Shown one piece after another: positions 63,951 to 64,000 of a stretch of 64,000 nucleotides of DNA. Source of the DNA: Flavobacterium soyae. Lineage in GTDB: Bacteria; Bacteroidota; Bacteroidia; Flavobacteriales; Flavobacteriaceae. The position numbers and the translations under genes are program-made. Positions within the stretch are counted from its first letter, which is position 1. The number at the start of each line of letters is the position of its first letter. Where the stretch lies: contig NZ_JAJQXA010000005.1 in assembly GCF_021245985.1 (NCBI RefSeq), forward strand, positions 186,001-250,000, in the 5' to 3' direction. The notes below the pieces were generated by a model. It made no database searches. It was given only the letters and a program-made list of their open reading frames with translations, and was not told the origin of the DNA.

Positions 63951-64000
63951 CTAAGGTTCTGAGTAACTAAGATACTAAGAAAAAAACTTAGTAACTTAGA
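63951..64000. repeat. CTAAGGTTCTGAG repeat, cut by the window end
   Basis: GCTAAGGTTCTGAGTAACTA is followed by AAGATACTAAG and the inverse CTTAGTAACTTAGA. Same family as 62338-62600. Confidence 0.75.

Overview
The window looks like a chromosomal segment of a Flavobacterium-type member of the Bacteroidota. Support comes from type IX secretion (T9SS) C-terminal sorting domains on giant secreted enzymes, SusC/SusD proteins, a hybrid two-component (HTCS) regulator, Bacteroidota -7 promoter elements (TAnnTTTG), short lipobox lipoproteins and AT-rich spacers full of small palindromic repeats. I see no rRNA, CRISPR array, transposase or phage gene.

Region 1 (1-29.5 kb) is a polysaccharide-degradation locus for an acidic, probably galactose-containing glycan. 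On the minus strand it holds an alpha/beta hydrolase, a heparinase II/III-type lyase, a GH28-like beta-helix enzyme, a 2087-residue T9SS alginate-lyase-superfamily protein and a GH42 beta-galactosidase cut by the window edge. Divergent from them are an HTCS regulator and a GH31 enzyme. After a small AraC/FAD-monooxygenase pair comes a second, 1427-residue paralogue of the giant lyase. No SusC/SusD pair for this locus is in the window. Three minus-strand transcription units share a motif placed exactly 30 bases from a -7 element, the best candidate for the HTCS operator. The second giant lyase instead has a LacI-type palindrome at its putative start site.

Region 2 (29.6-45.3 kb) is mostly household and unknown genes. 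It contains a lipoprotein, two tandem DUF1254/DUF1214 genes (the first broken by two compensating frameshifts), tRNA-Tyr, a TlpA-like thioredoxin lipoprotein gene with an in-frame TGA, a J-domain/KTSC protein, several small conserved proteins, a YchJ-type SEC-C protein, a VWA/MoxR-like AAA pair, an EamA transporter, glutamate dehydrogenase and a sterol-desaturase-family protein. Upstream of glutamate dehydrogenase lies an unusual leader: two tiny Cys/Met-rich ORFs flanking an intrinsic terminator, which looks like an attenuator.

Region 3 (45.5-57.6 kb) is a compact sus-like locus for an alpha-glucan or related alpha-glycan. A SusR-like membrane regulator diverges from a lipoprotein, a secreted protein, SusC, SusD, a GH71/99-like lipoprotein and a GH97 enzyme with the residue spacing of inverting SusB-type alpha-glucosidases.

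Region 4 (57.9-64 kb) holds an outer-membrane barrel protein, a decayed pseudogene, a DUF6526 membrane protein, a DNA-deoxyinosine glycosylase-type protein, an AraC regulator, and a MarR-GNAT fusion followed directly by a cupin gene. Several families of long inverted repeats recur between the genes of regions 2-4.
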